A stretch of DNA of 64,000 nt, taken from the NCBI GenBank assembly GCA_902363665.1, contig CABJAW010000005.1, positions 124,001-188,000 on the forward strand. The letters are read 5' to 3'. The notes under the pieces were generated by a model, which saw only the letters and a list, made by a program, of their open reading frames with translations, searched no databases and was not told the origin of the DNA. Positions 18,917-28,020 of this stretch are shown one piece after another. Each line of letters begins with the position of its first letter. Position 1 is the stretch's first letter. Origin of the DNA: Lachnospiraceae bacterium. Its GTDB lineage: Bacteria; Bacillota; Clostridia; Lachnospirales; Lachnospiraceae. The translations under genes and the position numbers were made by a program.

Positions 18917-19058
18917 GTAACTGTTCAGAGCCAAGCAAAATTTCATAAAACAGGCGGAAAATGCTTGCATTTTTAAGCCTGTTTTTGAAATTTTATTTGG
19001 CGGATACGCCACACCGACGAAATGCGTAGCATTTTGGAGGTTGGCTCTGAACAGTTAC
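18917..19058 (+). mobile_element. 142-bp MITE-like element, copy 3
   Basis: Full element with the same 18-bp terminal inverted repeats as the others. It is flanked exactly by an 8-bp direct repeat GTATTTTG (18909-18916 and 19059-19066), the best target-site duplication of the three copies. It is inserted 83 bp after the alpha-xylosidase stop. Confidence 0.92.
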
Positions 19059-19113
19059 GTATTTTGTATATAAAATGTTTCATATATAAAATGTTTTGCT
19101 TATAAGGCAAGAA

Positions 19114-19170
19114 ATGAGGAGCAGCTGATGCAGAGCAATTGATGTCCATCAGGATGCTCCTCATCTTATT
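19114..19170 (+). terminator. terminator of the alpha-xylosidase gene
   Basis: ATGAGGAGCA pairs with TGCTCCTCAT and inside it CTGATG pairs with CATCAG, followed by CTTATT. MITE copy 3 lies between it and the gene. Confidence 0.65.
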
Positions 19171-19316
19171 TGCGCAGATCCAGAAGAAATGTCGGAAGTT
19201 GCATCTTATATAAAAAAGAGGCAGTTAACAGATAAATATAAATTATAAAATTATATAATTACATGTTGAGTTTTATAGGATATTAGGGTAGAATAGTATT
19301 GAAAGGAGTTGATGCT

Positions 19317-19976
19317 TTGAGTAAATATTATTCTATACATGAATTTTCAAAAATTATAGGCGTATCTGCCCAGACATTACGAAATTGGGATGCCAATGGA
19401 AAACTTCATCCGCATCATACTACAGTAAGTGGTTATAGATATTACTCTGATGAGCAACTGAACCAGGTATTAAATGTAAAGCCTAAAAACCGCATTACGA
19501 TTGGATATTGCCGTGTTTCCAGTCATAAACAAAAAGATGATCTGGAACGACAGATCGATAATGTTAAGACATATCTTCTGGCAAAAGGACAGCCGTTTGA
19601 GATAATATATGATATTGGTTCCGGTATCAATTACAAGAAAAAAGGGCTTCAGGAACTGATCAAACGGATCTCTCAAAATCAGGTTGAGAAGGTTGTTGTT
19701 TTATATAAAGACCGGCTTTTACGGTTTGGTTTCGAGTTAGTAGAATATATAGCTTCGCTTTATCATTGTGAGATAGAGGTCATCGATAATACGGAAAGAT
19801 CCGAACAGCAGGAACTTCTTGAAGATCTGGTTCAGATAATTACAGTATTTAGCTGTAAATTACAAGGAAAGCGAGCAAATAAAGCTAAGAAACTTATTCG
19901 GGAATTGATCCAGGAGGATACAGATGGTAAAAGCCATAAAAGTAATGCTGATACCAAACAATGTACAGAAAACTAA
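19317..19976 (+). CDS. tnpA: IS607 family transposase TnpA (serine recombinase)
   Basis: 219 residues: an N-terminal MerR-like HTH (SKIIGVSAQTLRNWDANGKL) followed by a resolvase-type catalytic domain. The active serine is in GYCRVSSHKQKDDLERQ (S68), with the R/D pattern YKDRLLRFGFELVEYI. IS607 TnpA works without strict target sequence. The start is read as TTG at 19317, 8 bases after AAAGGAG; an upstream TTG in frame overlaps that ribosome site. Its 3' end overlaps tnpB by 53 bp. Confidence 0.9.
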   Translation: MSKYYSIHEFSKIIGVSAQTLRNWDANGKLHPHHTTVSGYRYYSDEQLNQVLNVKPKNRITIGYCRVSSHKQKDDLERQIDNVKTYLLAKGQPFEIIYDIGSGINYKKKGLQELIKRISQNQVEKVVVLYKDRLLRFGFELVEYIASLYHCEIEVIDNTERSEQQELLEDLVQIITVFSCKLQGKRANKAKKLIRELIQEDTDGKSHKSNADTKQCTEN

Positions 19977-21087
19977 GATGTTGCAGTACGCAGGTGCTTC
20001 AAGATTTGCTTATAACTGGGCTTTGGCAATGGAAAAAGAAAACTATGAAAAAGGCGGCAGGTTCCTTTCAGATTCAGAACTCAGAAAGGAATTTACAAAG
20101 CTTAGACATTCTAATGAATATGCATGGTTATTGAATATTTCAAATAATGTAACAAAACAGGCGGTCAAAGATGCCTGCACTGCTTATAAGAACTTTTTCA
20201 AGGGTTTGCAAAAATTCCCGAGATTCAAGTCCAAAAAGAGATCAATGCCGAAATTCTATCAGGACAACGTTAAGATACGATTCAGTAATACCCACGTTAA
20301 ATTTGAAGGCTTTTCTTCTGGCAGGAAAGCAAATAAACAAAAAATGAACTGGGTAAGACTTGCAGAACATGGACGTATTCCGACCGATGTTAAATATATG
20401 AATCCGAGAATATCCTTTGACGGATTGAACTGGTGGGTCAGTGTATGTGTGGAATTTCCGGACTGCAGGGAAACGCTTAATGATGACGGAGTCGGCATAG
20501 ATTTGGGAATCAAAGACCTGGCTGTCTGCTCTGATGCCGTTAAGTATAAGAACATCAATAAGAGTCAGAAAGTAAAAAAATCAGAAAAACAGAAACGCAG
20601 ATTACAGCGTAGTATCTCTCGTTCTTACGAGAAAAATAAGAAAGGGGAAAGTTACTGTAAAACAAATAATGTAATCAAAAAGGAAAAGCTTTTATTAAAA
20701 CGAAATCACAGATTAACAAACATCCGTAAAAACTATTTGAATCAGGCCATATCGGAAATCGTAAATCGAAAACCAAGATTTATATGTATTGAAGATCTGA
20801 ATGTCAGTGGAATGATGAAAAACAGATATTTATCCAAAGCAGTCCAGGAACAGGGATTTTTTTTGTTTCGGAAACAGCTTGAATATAAGTGCAATGACAA
20901 AGGGATTCCGCTTATTGTGGCTGACCGGTTTTATCCATCATCAAAGCTTTGCAGCTGTTGTGGGAACATCAAAAAAGATTTGAAGTTATCAGACAGAATT
21001 TATAGATGTGAGTGTGGGAATATCATAGACAGAGATTTCCAGGCATCTATAAATCTCAAAGTTTATGGAGAAAGATTTGCAAGTTAA
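19924..21087 (+). CDS. tnpB: TnpB, RNA-guided DNA endonuclease of IS607
   Basis: TnpB protein of 387 residues, the ancestor type of Cas12 nucleases. The split RuvC triad is complete: D193 in GVGIDLGIKDLAV, E290 in FICIEDLNVSGM, D371 in IIDRDFQASINL. The zinc ribbon is CSCCGN...CECG (residues 343-365). Known TnpBs use an omega-RNA made from the transposon 3' end to cut sites matching the empty donor locus. A programmable nuclease with its guide RNA just downstream is expected here. AGGAGG at 19913 lies in tnpA. Confidence 0.93.
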   Translation: MVKAIKVMLIPNNVQKTKMLQYAGASRFAYNWALAMEKENYEKGGRFLSDSELRKEFTKLRHSNEYAWLLNISNNVTKQAVKDACTAYKNFFKGLQKFPRFKSKKRSMPKFYQDNVKIRFSNTHVKFEGFSSGRKANKQKMNWVRLAEHGRIPTDVKYMNPRISFDGLNWWVSVCVEFPDCRETLNDDGVGIDLGIKDLAVCSDAVKYKNINKSQKVKKSEKQKRRLQRSISRSYEKNKKGESYCKTNNVIKKEKLLLKRNHRLTNIRKNYLNQAISEIVNRKPRFICIEDLNVSGMMKNRYLSKAVQEQGFFLFRKQLEYKCNDKGIPLIVADRFYPSSKLCSCCGNIKKDLKLSDRIYRCECGNIIDRDFQASINLKVYGERFAS

Positions 21088-21245
21088 CACTGAAATGTTG
21101 ATGCAAATAGGTACGGATACGTTAGTCCGGAATTTACGCCTATGGAGAGTACAGGAACTTGTGAGTAGATTGATATTTATATCATCAAAAGCATACTCGT
21201 TGAAGTAGGAATGAAACATAGAGGTTTATAACTTTTTATAAGTTT
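21060..21245 (+). ncRNA. candidate omega-RNA at the IS607 right end
   Basis: The 3' end of tnpB and the non-coding stretch after it are where omega-RNA scaffolds lie in this class. The region is gene-free, GC-richer than its borders in parts, and includes CCGGAATTTACGCC and TTGAAGTAGGAATGAAAC-type sequence before an AT-rich tail. The exact 3' boundary, and so the guide, cannot be set without knowing the transposon end. Confidence 0.4.
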
Positions 21246-21323
21246 TCAGTAACGGTAATCTTATATATATCAGATATGGATGAGAAGAATCTGCCAGTGA
21301 AAAAGGCGGAAAAGGGGATAATT

Positions 21324-22409
21324 ATGCAAAGATATACAGATTATGATGAAACAACCGTGCGCATGATCCAGCCGGTGCACGATGAACTGACATACTGCGG
21401 ACGAATTGATCATTCTGACCCGGATGCGCCGGTGTTTGTGCAGCCGGGCAGCTTTGTGCGCATGTCGTTTACTGGATCTTCCTGGGTTCGGGCAGTTGTG
21501 ATGAATCATCGCAGCTACAATGATTCATGGGTTGGTGTGCTTTCGGATCGGAATCAGTACCGGGTAAAGATCGAAAAAGACGAGGAACCAGTGGTACTGA
21601 CGCTGGCGGAAAATCTGGAGAGGGACACGACACATGAAATTACTTTGTTTAAGAGAATGGATCAGTGTCACACGTACGTATTTCTTGGCTTTCTGGTGGA
21701 ATACGGGGCACGTGTAGAAAAGGCACGTCCTCTGCCGCGCAAAAAAATAGAGTTTTATGGAGATTCTGTGACGGCAGGAGAAGTGTCGGAGGCACAGAAC
21801 TATGCGGGCATGCCGGATCCGCCAAGCGAGGGCGAATATAACAACGCCTATTTTTCCTATGCCTGGGCGACGGCGCGGCGGCTGCATGCGGCGGTGCATC
21901 TTGTTGCGCAGGGAGGGATCGCGCTACGTGATGGAACGGGATACTATGAGAATGGAACACGCGGCATGGAAAGCTGCTTTGACCGGATTTATTTTTCAGG
22001 CGAAAAAAGTGGAGAACCCCGGTGGAATTTTGCAAGGTATACCCCGCATGTGGTTGTCGTTGCGATTGGGCAAAATGATGCCTGGCCGGAGGATATCATG
22101 AAAAATGATTATTACGGGGAACAGGCGCAGCAGTGGCGGGAACATTATAAAGCTTTTCTTTGCCGGCTGCGGGAAATTTATCCGCATGCGTGGATTGTGC
22201 TCGCCACGACGATCCTGAATCATCATCCGGGCTGGGACCGCAGCATCGGAAAAGTTTGTACAGAACTTCGTGATCCGAAGATCGTCCATTTTTTGTATCA
22301 GGAAAACGGGCGCGGCACACCGGGACATGTGCGGGCATCGGAGGCGATGCAGATGGCGCTTGAACTGAGTGGATTTATAGAGGGGCTTGCACCGGACGTG
22401 TGGGATTGA
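21324..22409 (+). CDS. carbohydrate esterase family 2 acetyl esterase
   Basis: Two-domain esterase of 361 residues: an N-terminal jelly-roll (about 1-135) and a C-terminal SGNH hydrolase domain. The nucleophile Ser148 is in EFYGDSVTAGE, the oxyanion Asn is in VAIGQNDAW, and the catalytic His is in TPGHVRASEAM. The usual DxxH Asp is replaced, as in CE2, where a Ser-His dyad works. CE2 enzymes remove O-acetyl groups from mannan, glucomannan or xylan oligosaccharides. There is no signal peptide, so it is cytoplasmic. ATG 21324 follows AAAAGGGG; the upstream ATG at 21276 lacks a ribosome site and lies at the IS607 border. Confidence 0.85.
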   Translation: MQRYTDYDETTVRMIQPVHDELTYCGRIDHSDPDAPVFVQPGSFVRMSFTGSSWVRAVVMNHRSYNDSWVGVLSDRNQYRVKIEKDEEPVVLTLAENLERDTTHEITLFKRMDQCHTYVFLGFLVEYGARVEKARPLPRKKIEFYGDSVTAGEVSEAQNYAGMPDPPSEGEYNNAYFSYAWATARRLHAAVHLVAQGGIALRDGTGYYENGTRGMESCFDRIYFSGEKSGEPRWNFARYTPHVVVVAIGQNDAWPEDIMKNDYYGEQAQQWREHYKAFLCRLREIYPHAWIVLATTILNHHPGWDRSIGKVCTELRDPKIVHFLYQENGRGTPGHVRASEAMQMALELSGFIEGLAPDVWD

Positions 22410-22656
22410 CGGAGAAAGCTGTTTTTGGTGACGGCGTTCGCGGGTAAGCTATAAAAGTAAATGATAACGTTTGCTTTACGCAGAAAAACATAAGATACCT
22501 TTAATTGTTCTTGTAGAACACAAAATAGACACAAAAAACATACAAAAAAACGAAAAAAGATGTGATAAAGCAAAAAAACAATACAAAATACTTAAGCAAT
22601 AAGACGAACAACGTAAAAACGATACAATAAAATATACAATAGTAAACGATTTAGCC

Positions 22657-22685
22657 TTGATTTATTTGAATAAAAAGACTATAAT
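22657..22685 (+). promoter_or_regulatory. promoter of the Opp-type operon
   Basis: TTGATT, 17-bp spacer, TATAAT. The 342-bp gap around it also holds LacI-type AACG sites: TAACGTTTG near 22464, AAAACGATAC near 22617 and AAACGATTT at 22644 just before the -35 box. This suggests control by a LacI-family repressor or CcpA. The first half of the gap is AT-rich with no other structure seen. Confidence 0.7.
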
Positions 22686-22751
22686 ACAATCAACACGGAA
22701 AGAAGCCATTGGGGGGTTTTCTTTCTGAAAAAAAGAATATGGAGGTCAGGT

Positions 22752-24548
22752 ATGAAGAGAAGAATGATCAAGGTGGTAGCAGCACTTGCATCGGCGTGTA
22801 TGGTAGCATCCAGCTTTGCCGGCGCAGCATTTGCAGCAGAGGGAGACGGATCCACTCCGAGAAACGAGACACTGTATTTCGCAGGACAGCAGTGGGGCGC
22901 GATCAATGACTGGAATCCGATGTCGGCAAATTCCAACAACGCAATGGGAATTCAGCAGAAGGATGCGACACGTACTCTGATTTACGAGACACTGTTTATG
23001 TACAACCTGCTGGACAACAAGATGTATCCGCTTCTTGGTACAGAGTATTCCTGGGATGATGACAACATGTCATCCATGACCGTAAAATTAAACCCGGATG
23101 CAAAATGGAGCGATGGTACGGCAGTGACAGCAGCAGATGTTGCAGCGACATTTGATTACAACGTAAAATGCCAGTCTTCTTATGGTGTTGAGATGACAGC
23201 ATATATCGAGTCTATGACCGCAGTGGATGATCAGACTGTTACGATTAAAACTGTAGTTGGTGAGGATGGCAAGGCAGTGAATCAGCTGATGGTTCAGCAG
23301 ATGCTCGGCAAGATGTACATCATGCAGAAGGCATATCTTGAGACCGTGGAAGCAAGATGTGAGTCTCCGGAAGCAATGAAGCTTGACCCGATGGATGATC
23401 TTGTGGCATCCGGTCCGTACAAGCCATACTATGATGACGATCAGAAAGTTGTATTCGTAAGAGATGACAATTACTGGGGCCAGGCAGAATCCATGTGGGG
23501 CAAGCTCCCGGTACCGAAGTACATCGGACATACGATCTTTGGCGACAATGCAGCAGCACTTCTTGCACTGCAGAATGGCGAGGTTGACGTTTCACAGGCA
23601 TTTATCACCGGTGTAGAGAAGCTCTGGGAGGAGCAGGATCTTCCGATTACGACTTATATCGACGAGCCGCCGTACAACCTTGCCGGTACAATCCCGTCCT
23701 GTTGGTTCAATCTTGACAAGCCGGGCCTTGACCGCGTAGAAGTCCGCAAGGCGATCGCTATGGCAACTGACTATGACCAGATCCTGACTTCCGCAATGAC
23801 CAACCAGTCCCCGAGCTTTAAGGACGTACCGCGTACCATGATGAACCCAAGTGATCCGGAGCAGGCGCTCTTTGACCATGATGCACTGAAAGATCTTCAG
23901 TGGACCGGCAATGATATCGACGGTGCAAACAAGCTTCTTGACGATGCAGGCATCGTAGATACCGACGGTGACGGCATTCGTGAAGCAGACGGCACAAAGC
24001 TTTCCTACAAGGTAGAGTGCCCGGCAGGCTGGACCGAGTGGAATGCAGCGCTTGAGATCGTAGCAGCAAGTGCAAAGAACATCGGCATCGAGCTGGAGAC
24101 CTACTTCCCGGAGGCATCCGTATGGACCGACGATTACACCACCGGCAACTTTGAGATCATGATGAACTCCGTAACCGGAGCATCCATCACCAACCCGTTC
24201 TATCGCTGCAAGCAGTTCATGTATGGTCCGTATGCAGACGCAGAGATCAACTATCAGGGTAATTACGGACATTATCACAATGATGAAGCAGATGAGATTC
24301 TTGACAAGCTCGCAACTGAAACTGACGAAGCAACTCTGAAGCAGTACTACACAAGACTGAATGAGATTTATTTAACTGACGTTCCGTCCTTTGGCCTGAT
24401 GTACAGACCGGATATGTTCTATACCGTAAATGAAAGCGTATGGACAGGATATCCGATGCAGGATGATGAAAGCAATATCCCGCCGACAGACTGTACAGAC
24501 GGTTACGGTATTGCAGCTCTTTACAACCTTGAACTCGTAGAAGGCTGA
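22752..24548 (+). CDS. Opp/Dpp-type ABC substrate-binding protein
   Basis: Family 5 solute-binding protein, 598 residues. The N-terminal signal peptide is KRRMIKVVAALASACMVASS followed by AGAAFAAEG; the cleavage looks like signal peptidase I (AFA-AEG) and the only Cys lies inside the hydrophobic core. Family marks are TVKLNPDAKWSDGTAVTAAD and the EVRKAIAMATDYDQI block. Family 5 proteins bind peptides, nickel complexes or oligosaccharides. In this setting, among CE2, GH3 and GH2 genes, an oligosaccharide such as a manno- or gluco-oligomer is the better guess. First gene of a five-gene operon with a strong promoter. Confidence 0.92.
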   Translation: MKRRMIKVVAALASACMVASSFAGAAFAAEGDGSTPRNETLYFAGQQWGAINDWNPMSANSNNAMGIQQKDATRTLIYETLFMYNLLDNKMYPLLGTEYSWDDDNMSSMTVKLNPDAKWSDGTAVTAADVAATFDYNVKCQSSYGVEMTAYIESMTAVDDQTVTIKTVVGEDGKAVNQLMVQQMLGKMYIMQKAYLETVEARCESPEAMKLDPMDDLVASGPYKPYYDDDQKVVFVRDDNYWGQAESMWGKLPVPKYIGHTIFGDNAAALLALQNGEVDVSQAFITGVEKLWEEQDLPITTYIDEPPYNLAGTIPSCWFNLDKPGLDRVEVRKAIAMATDYDQILTSAMTNQSPSFKDVPRTMMNPSDPEQALFDHDALKDLQWTGNDIDGANKLLDDAGIVDTDGDGIREADGTKLSYKVECPAGWTEWNAALEIVAASAKNIGIELETYFPEASVWTDDYTTGNFEIMMNSVTGASITNPFYRCKQFMYGPYADAEINYQGNYGHYHNDEADEILDKLATETDEATLKQYYTRLNEIYLTDVPSFGLMYRPDMFYTVNESVWTGYPMQDDESNIPPTDCTDGYGIAALYNLELVEG

Positions 24549-24600
24549 AAACAAGAGAATACGACATTTGACAGCTTACAGGGGCAATGCGATGAGTCTG

Positions 24601-24631
24601 GTGGCCGGAGAAAGCATCTCCGGCCACTTTT
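24601..24631 (+). terminator. intercistronic hairpin after the binding-protein gene
   Basis: Perfect 10-bp stem GTGGCCGGAG/CTCCGGCCAC with a 7-base loop and TTTT. It separates the binding-protein gene from the permeases and should lower their expression relative to it. Confidence 0.8.
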
Positions 24632-24665
24632 GCGAATAGCTGCATTGGAAAGGTTGTTTTTGGAC

Positions 24666-24686
24666 TTGGAGGTTCGTTCTGAACAG
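24666..24686 (+). repeat. possible remnant of the MITE terminal repeat
   Basis: TTGGAGGTTCGTTCTGAACAG resembles the right end of the 142-bp element (GGAGGTTGGCTCTGAACAG) with three mismatches. No other half is visible nearby. Confidence 0.45.
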
Positions 24687-24732
24687 ACGAAAAAGCTAAT
24701 CTGAGCGGTAAGAGAGAATGAGGTGAGTCAGT

Positions 24733-25737
24733 TTGAAAGGGTATAAAAAATATTATACACAGAAAATAGTGTGGTATCTGATTACATTGATTTTTGCGGT
24801 GGCGCTGAATTTCGTACTCCCGCGCCTGATGCCGGGTGACCCGGTATCGGCAATCGCAGGTCAGGCTGCGGAGGGTATGACCGATGCGCAGGCGATCAAG
24901 AAAGTATACGATGAATATATTGAAAAATTTGGCGTAAACCAGCCAATACCGGTGCAGTTCGCAAAATGGTTAAAGGGCGCTGTGCATGGTGATTTCGGCG
25001 TTTCCTTCAGTCAGTATCCGAGAACCGTGGCGGACATTATCAAGTCATCGGTCGGATGGACACTGGCGCTGCAGCTTCCGGCGATTTTGCTGGGCTGGCT
25101 GCTTGGCAATGTGTTAGGAGCAGTGGCTGCTTACATAAAGGGTGTTTTTGATAAGGTAATTCTTCCTGCATTTCTGTTTATCAGCAACGTTCCTGCATTT
25201 GGTATGGCAGTCGTTTTGCTGACGATCTTTGGCGTAACGCTTGGCTGGGCACCAACAAGTGGTGCATACGGCTACGATCTGATTCCGAATATGAGCTGGA
25301 CGTTTGTAAAATCTGTATTTGCTCATTACCAGCTGCCATTCTGGGCGATCGTTCTGACCACAATCGGAGGCCAGGCAATCGGCATGAGATCAATGTCTAT
25401 TTATGAACTGAATGCAGATTACGTAAAATACAGCCGTTTCCTTGGCATCAAGGACCGCAAGATTGTTGGCTACGTGTTCCGCAATGCAATGCTTCCGCAG
25501 ATCACCGGTCTGGCAATGTCTCTTGGTACAATGATGGGCGGCGCTCTGGTATCTGAGATTATTTTCAGCTATCCGGGCATCGGTACGACAATGATGAGCG
25601 CGATCAAGGGAAATGATTATCCGCTGCTGTCGGCCTGTACACTGATCATTACGGTCATGGTACTGGTGGCAAATTTGCTTGTGGAAATTATTTATGGTGT
25701 GATCGATCCGCGTATCAAAGCGGCACAGCAGGATTAA
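24733..25737 (+). CDS. ABC transporter permease, DppB/OppB type
   Basis: Inner-membrane permease of 334 residues. Marks: the N-terminal [27 protein letters not shown], and the EAA loop with [20 protein letters not shown]. The start is read as TTG at 24733 after GAGGTGA, since no ATG with a ribosome site lies near. It pairs with the DppC-type permease 15 bp downstream. Confidence 0.93.
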   Translation: MKGYKKYYTQKIVWYLITLIFAVALNFVLPRLMPGDPVSAIAGQAAEGMTDAQAIKKVYDEYIEKFGVNQPIPVQFAKWLKGAVHGDFGVSFSQYPRTVADIIKSSVGWTLALQLPAILLGWLLGNVLGAVAAYIKGVFDKVILPAFLFISNVPAFGMAVVLLTIFGVTLGWAPTSGAYGYDLIPNMSWTFVKSVFAHYQLPFWAIVLTTIGGQAIGMRSMSIYELNADYVKYSRFLGIKDRKIVGYVFRNAMLPQITGLAMSLGTMMGGALVSEIIFSYPGIGTTMMSAIKGNDYPLLSACTLIITVMVLVANLLVEIIYGVIDPRIKAAQQD

Positions 25738-25752
25738 GGAGGGAGATGCATC

Positions 25753-27000
25753 ATGAAAAATACAATCAGAAATATCTTTCATTCTCCCAAATTTGTGATC
25801 GGATTCATTATTTTCTTCGGTCTGCTTTTGTTTACCTTTGTGTATCCATGGATTGTCACAGCAGATCCGATGGAAATGATCGGTCAGGGAAACTTTTTCA
25901 AACCGGGTACCTATATTTCTGTAAAGGATACGGTGGAATCTAAAAATTATACCCTGAATATTGAATCAAAATCGAACAACGTAGGTGCTCATGTCGAGGA
26001 TAAGGACAAAGCGAGCATGCGTGAGTGGCTGGTCAAATACGGTGGAGTCTCCCAGGAAGACATGGATGCAACTGACGATAATGCGCTTGTGGAGCTGTGG
26101 TTTGAAAAATATGATTCCAAAGCAGACCAGAAGGGGCTGACTGCTTCTAAGAAAAAATCATATGTCCGCCTGACGGAAAAGCTGAAAAAGCTGGCAAGTG
26201 ATGCGGATGTGATCCTTGCCCAGGAAAACGAGGACGGAGAGCTGGAGGCGACCGGAAGCTTCGATTCGCAGACGTATGTGAATGTAGGAGATGTCGGAAA
26301 CAAGCGCCGCCTGGTGCTTGGTACGGATACCTTCGGACGCGATGTGCTGACCGAGCTGGTAGCGGCTACGAAGACATCCCTGAAGATCGGACTGATCGCA
26401 GGTACGGTTGCGACACTGATCGGACTGATTCTCGGACTGCTTTCCGGTTACATCGGAGGCATGTTTGATGATATCATTATTTTCATTACAAACCTGTTTA
26501 CCGTGATCCCGTCATTCGTGCTGCTGATCCTCATCACATATTCGGTTGGACAGAGTGCGAGAGGTGTCGGCACGATCGCTGCGGTCATCGGACTGACCTC
26601 GTGGACATGGACGTGCCGTTCGGTTCGTTCGCAGGTAATTTCCCTCAGAAACCGTGATCACGTGAATCTCTCCAAGCTTTCCGGGCACAGTATGTTCCGG
26701 ATTGTGCTGACGGATATTCTTCCGTATGTGGCTTCCTACGTTGTCATGGCGTTTATCCTTCAGATTTCCTCCGGAATCCTTTCCGAAGCACAGCTGTCCA
26801 TGCTGGGTCTTGGACCATCCACGACGAACGTGGCGACACTGGGACAGATGATGAACTGGTCGACGCTTTATGCAGCACATCTGAATGGTTCCTGGTGGGC
26901 ATATTTCCCGGTAGTTCTTGTCATTGCACTGATTTCATTTTCGCTGAATCTGATGAATACAGGTCTTGACCAGGTATTCAATCCGCAGCTTCGAGATTAA
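25753..27000 (+). CDS. ABC transporter permease, DppC/OppC type, with inserted extracytoplasmic region
   Basis: Second permease, 415 residues, longer than the usual 280-320. After the first helix (about residues 14-35) there is a hydrophilic region of about 150 residues, lysine- and acid-rich (SKADQKGLTASKKKS, KLKKLASDADVI), before the standard block LVLGTDTFGRDVLTEL. The remaining helices and the EAA-like loop (RNRDHVNLSKLSGHSMFRIV) are normal. The insertion should face outwards and might contact the binding protein. AGGAGGGAG lies before the ATG. Confidence 0.9.
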   Translation: MKNTIRNIFHSPKFVIGFIIFFGLLLFTFVYPWIVTADPMEMIGQGNFFKPGTYISVKDTVESKNYTLNIESKSNNVGAHVEDKDKASMREWLVKYGGVSQEDMDATDDNALVELWFEKYDSKADQKGLTASKKKSYVRLTEKLKKLASDADVILAQENEDGELEATGSFDSQTYVNVGDVGNKRRLVLGTDTFGRDVLTELVAATKTSLKIGLIAGTVATLIGLILGLLSGYIGGMFDDIIIFITNLFTVIPSFVLLILITYSVGQSARGVGTIAAVIGLTSWTWTCRSVRSQVISLRNRDHVNLSKLSGHSMFRIVLTDILPYVASYVVMAFILQISSGILSEAQLSMLGLGPSTTNVATLGQMMNWSTLYAAHLNGSWWAYFPVVLVIALISFSLNLMNTGLDQVFNPQLRD

Positions 27001-27012
27001 GGAGGAACGGTC

Positions 27013-28020
27013 ATGGGAAAAGTAATGCTGGAAGTAAAAGATCTGAAAACAAAATATGTGACCCGTCTGCGTGAGGATGTTTATGCAGTAGACGGCGTTT
27101 CCCTTAAAATTGAGGAAGGAAAGTCGCTTGGTGTTGCAGGAGAGAGCGGATGTGGTAAGTCAACGCTGGCGCTTTCTCTGATGGGATATTATTTTCCGCC
27201 TCTGCATTATATGAGCGGAGATATCATCGTAGACGGAAAAAATATTTCCGGAATGAAGCCGGACGATGTGCGTAAGAAGGTGCTTGGAACGGAGATTGCA
27301 TATATTCCGCAGGCAGCAATGAATGCATTAAACCCGACACAGAAGATCATCCGCTTTATCGAGGATGTGATTCATGCACATGAGCCAAATATGTCAAAGA
27401 AGGACATTTATGATCTGGCCAAAGAGCGTTTCGGAATTCTTGGCCTGCCGGCTGAAGTACTGGAAAAGCATGCGGTAGAGCTCTCCGGAGGTATGAAGCA
27501 GCGTACCGTTATCGCGATTTCAACCATCCTTTCACCGAAGGTGCTGATCGCGGACGAGCCGTCCTCTGCACTTGATGTAACGAGCCAGAAGATGGTAATC
27601 AAGATGATGCGCGACCTGATGGAAAAAGGCTATATCAAGAGCATGATTTTTATCACTCATGAGCTCCCGCTTCTTTATAATGTTACGGACGATATCATGG
27701 TCATGTATGCCGGGCAGATCGTAGAGATTGGCACAGCAAAAGAGATGGTATTTGATCCGCTGCACCCGTATACAAAAGGCCTGATGGGATCGATTATTGT
27801 ACCGGAGGAAGGTGTGCGTGGCAAAAAGCTTGCGGCGATCCCCGGTACACCGCCAAACCTGAAGCATCCACCGAAAGGCTGCCGGTTTGCAGAGCGCTGC
27901 AAGTATGCAACACCGACATGCAGGGGAATGGAAATCCCGAATATTGAGACGGCTGACGGACGCGTTTACCGCTGTCTGATGTCCGAAAGAAAGATCCGGG
28001 GGGTGTATGAGAATGAGTGA
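27013..28020 (+). CDS. ABC transporter ATPase, DppD/OppD type
   Basis: ATP-hydrolysing subunit of the importer, 335 residues. Walker [10 protein letters not shown], signature LSGGMKQR, Walker [13 protein letters not shown], switch His in FITHELPLL. The C-terminal oligopeptide/dipeptide extension carries the cysteine cluster [16 protein letters not shown] that binds an iron-sulfur cluster in several homologues. The next gene starts inside its last codons. Confidence 0.95.
   Translation: MGKVMLEVKDLKTKYVTRLREDVYAVDGVSLKIEEGKSLGVAGESGCGKSTLALSLMGYYFPPLHYMSGDIIVDGKNISGMKPDDVRKKVLGTEIAYIPQAAMNALNPTQKIIRFIEDVIHAHEPNMSKKDIYDLAKERFGILGLPAEVLEKHAVELSGGMKQRTVIAISTILSPKVLIADEPSSALDVTSQKMVIKMMRDLMEKGYIKSMIFITHELPLLYNVTDDIMVMYAGQIVEIGTAKEMVFDPLHPYTKGLMGSIIVPEEGVRGKKLAAIPGTPPNLKHPPKGCRFAERCKYATPTCRGMEIPNIETADGRVYRCLMSERKIRGVYENE

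Larger units (their letters stand above)
19230..21270 (+). mobile_element. IS607-family insertion sequence
   Basis: AT-rich island holding overlapping tnpA (serine recombinase) and tnpB genes in the standard IS607 order. Both reading frames are intact. Ends are approximate: IS607 elements lack terminal inverted repeats and make no target duplication, so the limits are set by base composition and by the downstream non-coding stretch. It lies between the alpha-xylosidase terminator and the CE2 esterase gene, whose original promoter region it may have displaced. Confidence 0.8.
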
